DNA of 64,000 nucleotides from Chitinophaga polysaccharea (lineage in GTDB: Bacteria; Bacteroidota; Bacteroidia; Chitinophagales; Chitinophagaceae). Below, one piece after another: positions 60,940-64,000 of the stretch. Location: NCBI RefSeq assembly GCF_902150045.1, contig NZ_CABFVU010000001.1, forward strand, positions 496,001 to 560,000, in the 5' to 3' direction. Each line of letters starts with the position of its first letter. The stretch's first letter is position 1. The position numbers were made by a program, and so were the translations under genes. The notes beneath the pieces were generated by a model. It saw only the letters and a program-made list of their open reading frames with translations, was not told the origin of the DNA and ran no database searches.

Positions 60940-61272
60940 TTATACGCCAGCCCGGGCAACTATTTCATCCATTACAATGCCGCTGTGACTTTCATTGTAA
61001 ACACATTCGCCGTTACGGATCACCAGTACCTGGGGAGACTCGTGCTGAACATGGTATATTTCCGCAATTTTATTGGATACCGGGCGGTAAGCGATCAGGT
61101 CCAGGTAATAAAACGTTAACCCTTCCGGTACAGCCGACCGTTCCAACCTGGCCTTGGCCATTGAGCTGATAGAGCATCGCGTGCTGTGCTTGTAAATCAC
61201 TACCGGCTGATGCGCTGATGCCGCATTGATTTCAGATAGTTGTTCCTCACTGGTTAACGTTTTCCAATTCAT
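60940..61272 (-). CDS. ytxJ: YtxJ-like bacillithiol-system redox protein
   Basis: 110 residues with a thioredoxin-like fold: VVIYKHSTRCSISSMAKARL (single active Cys in TRCSISS), FYYLDLIAYRPVSNKIAEIY, and the cis-Pro region HESPQVLVIRNGECVY. These match YtxJ (DUF2847), a monothiol bacilliredoxin that removes bacillithiol from proteins. It suggests that the cell uses bacillithiol as its low-molecular-weight thiol. The ATG follows directly after the stop codon of the small lipoprotein gene upstream, so translation is coupled. Confidence 0.9.
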   Translation of the reverse strand: MNWKTLTSEEQLSEINAASAHQPVVIYKHSTRCSISSMAKARLERSAVPEGLTFYYLDLIAYRPVSNKIAEIYHVQHESPQVLVIRNGECVYNESHSGIVMDEIVARAGV

Positions 61273-61422
61273 TTAACATGCTTTGTTATGTTCCATTGCA
61301 GGCGACTTGGCCATGCCCTTCATTGGACAGCCCAATTTCTGATGGCTTGCGCAGGACGTTAAGAAAGCGGCAAAGATACAAACCATAGCGGTGTAGCCCA
61401 AAATTCTTACATAAGATTGCAT
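61273..61422 (-). CDS. Very small lipoprotein, 49 residues, upstream of ytxJ
   Basis: A short leftward frame from the ATG at 61422 to the TAA at 61273-61275. It encodes MQSYVRILGYTAMVCIFAAF, then LTSCASHQKLGCPMKG and a His/Lys-rich end finishing in Cys. The lipobox LTSC places the lipidated Cys at about 24; only about 25 residues would remain on the membrane, including GCPMKGMAKSP and a terminal KAC. The TAA is followed at once by the ytxJ ATG (TAAATG). I recall short lipoproteins with GCPMK endings in other Bacteroidota, but no function. Confidence 0.72.
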   Translation of the reverse strand: MQSYVRILGYTAMVCIFAAFLTSCASHQKLGCPMKGMAKSPAMEHNKAC

Positions 61423-61507
61423 ACTGGCAGTTTTATTAATTTATGACTAAAACGAATTTTCAAAGGAAATATGATACGACTACTTTTTTAATCGTCTTTT
61501 GTAACGT

Positions 61508-61523
61508 TATATTTGCAAATATA
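61508..61523. promoter_or_regulatory. Palindromic double promoter between ytxJ and mpl
   Basis: TATATTTGCAAATATA is a perfect 16-base palindrome made of two TAnnTTTG boxes, one on each strand. On the minus strand a TTG lies 19 bases upstream (61543-61545) and fits a -33 for the small lipoprotein-ytxJ pair. The plus-strand box would start mpl (ATG 61583); its -33 is less clear. Confidence 0.68.
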
Positions 61524-61582
61524 GAAAATACATTAAAAAAAACAACAATGTAATTTTCGGCTGGCCGAAAATATTCAGCGTT

Positions 61583-62956
61583 ATGACAAAAGTACATTTT
61601 ATTGCCATAGGCGGCAGCGTAATGCATCAGTTGGCCATTGCGCTTAAAAATAAAGGTTACCAGGTAACCGGCAGCGACGACGAAATTTTCGAACCGGCAC
61701 TGTCGAACCTGCAACAGGCAGGCATTTTACCGGCCGGCACCGGCTGGGACCCTGCCCGGATAACGCCGGATCTGGATGCCGTTATCCTGGGCATGCATGC
61801 CCGGGACGACAATCCCGAGCTGATAAAAGCCAGGGAACTACAGCTGAAGATTTATTCTTTCCCGGAATATATCTACCAGGAAAGTAAAAATAAAACAAGG
61901 GTAGCCATCGGGGGAAGTCATGGTAAAACCACTACTACAGCCATGGTCATGCACGCATTGCAGCTGAACCATCAATCGTTCGACTACCTGGTAGGCGCAA
62001 GGCTGGAAGGGTTCGCACAATCCGTAAATATTACAGATGCCCCTGTAATTGTTTGCGAGGCCGATGAATATCCTGCATCCGCCATTGAAAAGCGGCCCAA
62101 GTTCCACTTCCTGCATCCGCAAATTGCTGTATTAACGGGGATTGCCTGGGATCATATCAATGTATTTCCTACTTACGAAATATATAAAGAACAGTTTGCC
62201 ATTTTTATCAGGCAGATGGAACCCGGAAAGGTGCTCATCTACAACAGTACGGATAAAGAGCTGGTAAGCCTGGTAACAGCAACCGGCACCCACCTTAAAC
62301 TGGTGCCCTATGCGCTGCCGGAACATACCATCACCAATGGCATCACCCGGGTTATTTTCGGGGAAAACCAGGCCAGCCTGGAAGTTTTCGGGGATCATAA
62401 CCTGCTGAACCTCCATGCCGCCAAACTGGTTTGTAATGAACTGGGCCTCTCTGATGCGGAATTCCTGGCGGCAATTGCTACCTTTAAGGGCGCTGCAAAA
62501 CGGCTGGAACTGGTAGCTAAAAACGACCATTGCGTTATTTACCGTGATTTTGCACACGCACCTTCCAAAGTGAAGGCTACTATGGAAGCCACGAGGAACC
62601 AGTTTCCGGACAGAAAACTGATCGCCGTACTGGAATTACATACCTATAGTAGTTTAAATGCAGATTTCCTGGAACAATATCAGGGCGCTCTCGATACAGC
62701 AGATATCGCCGTTGTATTCTACAGCAAACATGCGCTCGAAATAAAGAGAATGCCAGACCTTGCGCCCGGGCTGATTGCAGAACGCTTCGGCCGTAATGAC
62801 CTCCATGTTTTCCACAACCGGGAAACACTGGAAGCATTCCTGGCAGCACAGCAATACCAGGATACCAACCTGCTGCTGATGAGCTCCGGTACTTACGATG
62901 GCCTCGATTTTAGCAAACTGAAAGCATTATTGCCGTCAGACAAACAAATACATTAA
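61583..62956 (+). CDS. mpl: Murein tripeptide ligase (UDP-MurNAc:L-Ala-gamma-D-Glu-meso-DAP ligase)
   Basis: 457 residues. N-terminal Rossmann part HFIAIGGSVMHQLAIALKNK, nucleotide-binding loop VAIGGSHGKTTTTAMVMHAL, VCEADEYPASAIEKRPKFHF, and ITGIAWDHINVFPTY-like Mur ligase core motifs, then RDFAHAPSKVKATMEATRNQ in the C-terminal domain. Mpl reuses the tripeptide released during wall turnover by joining it to UDP-MurNAc in the cytosol. Length agrees with the family. The exonuclease gene follows after 22 bases. Confidence 0.95.
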   Translation: MTKVHFIAIGGSVMHQLAIALKNKGYQVTGSDDEIFEPALSNLQQAGILPAGTGWDPARITPDLDAVILGMHARDDNPELIKARELQLKIYSFPEYIYQESKNKTRVAIGGSHGKTTTTAMVMHALQLNHQSFDYLVGARLEGFAQSVNITDAPVIVCEADEYPASAIEKRPKFHFLHPQIAVLTGIAWDHINVFPTYEIYKEQFAIFIRQMEPGKVLIYNSTDKELVSLVTATGTHLKLVPYALPEHTITNGITRVIFGENQASLEVFGDHNLLNLHAAKLVCNELGLSDAEFLAAIATFKGAAKRLELVAKNDHCVIYRDFAHAPSKVKATMEATRNQFPDRKLIAVLELHTYSSLNADFLEQYQGALDTADIAVVFYSKHALEIKRMPDLAPGLIAERFGRNDLHVFHNRETLEAFLAAQQYQDTNLLLMSSGTYDGLDFSKLKALLPSDKQIH

Positions 62957-62978
62957 ACAAAATTATAAATTATTCATA

Positions 62979-63752
62979 ATGCCTTCCTTGCTCCTCAAAA
63001 GGCCGCTGGCCGTAATCGATCTTGAAACCACCGGAACCAACGTGGCTTCAGATCGTATCATTGAAATTGCTATCATTAAAGTGTTTCCGGATAAAACCAC
63101 ACAGTCGAAAGTGAAACGCATAAACCCCGGAATGCCGATCCCTGCCGGATCTACAGCAATTCATGGTATTAAGGACGAGGATGTAAAAGACGCACCTTCC
63201 TTTAAACAGGCCGCACACGAGCTGAAACAGTTCATGGAAAACTGCGACCTGGCAGGTTATAATTCCAACCGCTTCGATATTCCCTTACTGGTAGAGGAAT
63301 TCCTGCGGGCAGATATCGAATTCGATGTCTCCAAACGCAAATTTGTGGATGTACAGCGCATCTTCCACCTGATGGAGAAACGTACCCTGGGCGCCGCCTA
63401 CAAGTTCTACTGCGATAAACAGCTGGAAAATGCGCACAGCGCCGAAGCCGACGCACTGGCCACCTATGAGATCCTGGAAGCCCAGCTGGGCCGGTATGAA
63501 CAGCTGCAGCAGGATATCGACTCTCTGGCCGATTTCACCAAAGAAGAAGATTATATCGACTTTGCACGCCGGCTGGTGATGCAGGGCGGTCAGGAAGTGT
63601 TTAACTTTGGCAAATACAAAGGCCGCTCCGTGAGAGAGGTGTTAAAGGCAGAGCCCCAGTACTACGACTGGATGATGAAAGCGGATTTTCCACTCAATAC
63701 CAAACAAAAACTGACTGAGATCTTCCATAATATGATGTTAAAAAAAATGTAA
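62979..63752 (+). CDS. DnaQ-like 3'-5' exonuclease with a C-terminal DUF3820/ExoX-type domain
   Basis: 257 residues. ExoI motif AVIDLETTGTNVASDRIIEI, ExoII region GYNSNRFDIPLLVEEFL, and ExoIII motif NAHSAEADALATYEIL supply the DEDDh catalytic set (Asp, Glu, Asp, His, Asp). The C-terminal part, about 200-250 (FNFGKYKGRSVREVLKAEPQ, then YYDWMMKADFPLNTKQKL), matches the small domain that follows exonuclease X-type proteins. It may act in DNA repair or RNA trimming; substrate not known. Probably co-transcribed with mpl. Confidence 0.9.
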   Translation: MPSLLLKRPLAVIDLETTGTNVASDRIIEIAIIKVFPDKTTQSKVKRINPGMPIPAGSTAIHGIKDEDVKDAPSFKQAAHELKQFMENCDLAGYNSNRFDIPLLVEEFLRADIEFDVSKRKFVDVQRIFHLMEKRTLGAAYKFYCDKQLENAHSAEADALATYEILEAQLGRYEQLQQDIDSLADFTKEEDYIDFARRLVMQGGQEVFNFGKYKGRSVREVLKAEPQYYDWMMKADFPLNTKQKLTEIFHNMMLKKM

Positions 63753-63824
63753 TGTTATCGGGGAACATCATATCTTGCGCCGGAATTGAATTATTTTCGC
63801 AGTCCAAAAATATCTTCTGCTGAA

Positions 63825-64000
63825 TTGGAAAAGCTTGTCATCATTCCTACGTACAATGAAAAGGATAATATCCGTAACATCATTGACGCTGTATTTTCCT
63901 TACAGCAGGATTTTCATGTTCTTATTGTGGATGACGGATCGCCCGACGGCACCGGCGCTATCGTAAAATCGCTGCAGCAACAACATCCCGGCGAATTGTT
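63825..64000 (+). CDS. Polyprenol phosphate mannosyltransferase-like GT2 glycosyltransferase, 5' part
   Basis: Open to the window end. From a TTG at 63825 it reads (M)EKLVIIPTYNEKDNIRNIID, then VLIVDDGSPDGTGAIVKSLQ. This is the N-terminal GT-A signature of dolichol/polyprenol-phosphate mannose synthases (family GT2), including the VDDGSPDGT metal and nucleotide site. No ATG is available at the right place; TTG at 63825 is favoured, and a TTG at 63786 lies in frame upstream. A TATTTTCG box precedes it. The function is to load a lipid carrier with a sugar for glycan or glycoprotein assembly. Confidence 0.85.
   Translation, partial: MEKLVIIPTYNEKDNIRNIIDAVFSLQQDFHVLIVDDGSPDGTGAIVKSLQQQHPGEL

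Noticed and set aside
1-64000. tRNA, rRNA, insertion sequences, integrase or prophage genes
   Set aside because: No cloverleaf-like genes, rRNA segments, transposase, integrase or phage structural genes were recognised on reading both strands.

Overview
The window looks like chromosomal DNA from a Bacteroidota bacterium of the Chitinophagaceae type, probably Chitinophaga or a close relative. The signs are four SusC/SusD pairs, two ECF sigma/FecR regulatory sets, many Bacteroidota-style lipoproteins, promoters of the TAnnTTTG (-7) type, and a bacillithiol-linked YtxJ protein. The genus is an inference from protein style. No rRNA, tRNA, CRISPR array, insertion sequence or prophage was seen.

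Layout. 1-3.1 kb: the 5' part of an AraC regulator, a redoxin, a spondin-domain lipoprotein and an NTF2-like protein. 3.2-7.7 kb: a cobalamin riboswitch followed by a BtuB-like receptor, a BtuG-like propeller lipoprotein and a third surface lipoprotein, closed by a strong terminator. 7.7-9.5 kb: the wreck of metE (B12-independent methionine synthase), joined to the 3' end of a thioesterase gene. 9.5-24.6 kb: an NmrA-type reductase, a sigma/FecR/SusC/SusD set, a PAQR membrane protein, an AraC/quinone reductase pair, and a myo-inositol unit (inositol oxygenase, sodium symporter, LacI regulator with a clear operator-like palindrome), then DUF1415. 24.7-38.5 kb: one long leftward run made of two consecutive modules, each SusC-SusD-FAS1 lipoprotein-accessory lipoprotein. 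39.2-47.9 kb: a sigma/FecR/SusC/SusD/GH127 arabinofuranosidase locus. 48.0-51.3 kb: a metal-binding RiPP operon of the Hvf/bufferin type (ECF sigma, zinc-finger anti-sigma, EGKCG-repeat precursor, DUF692/MNIO enzyme, DUF2063 partner, DoxX protein). 51.5-64 kb: mostly housekeeping genes: a LuxE-like enzyme, a biotin-dependent carboxylase subunit, an M42 peptidase, bioB, aroQ, ubiX-like, ytxJ, mpl, an exonuclease and the start of a glycosyltransferase gene.

Main points of interest. (1) The Hvf-type operon carries its own sigma/anti-sigma pair, has a hairpin between precursor and enzyme genes, and its DoxX gene appears to have lost an internal piece. (2) A family of nested inverted repeats fills three convergent intergenic gaps. 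All arms carry the tip GCGGATTTTGTCT or a variant of it, and the two long copies have AATC/GATT words spaced nine bases apart. (3) metE has decayed beside a riboswitch-controlled B12 uptake operon, which suggests reliance on imported B12. (4) Two tandem SusCD-FAS1 modules may handle an unknown glycan or glycoprotein.
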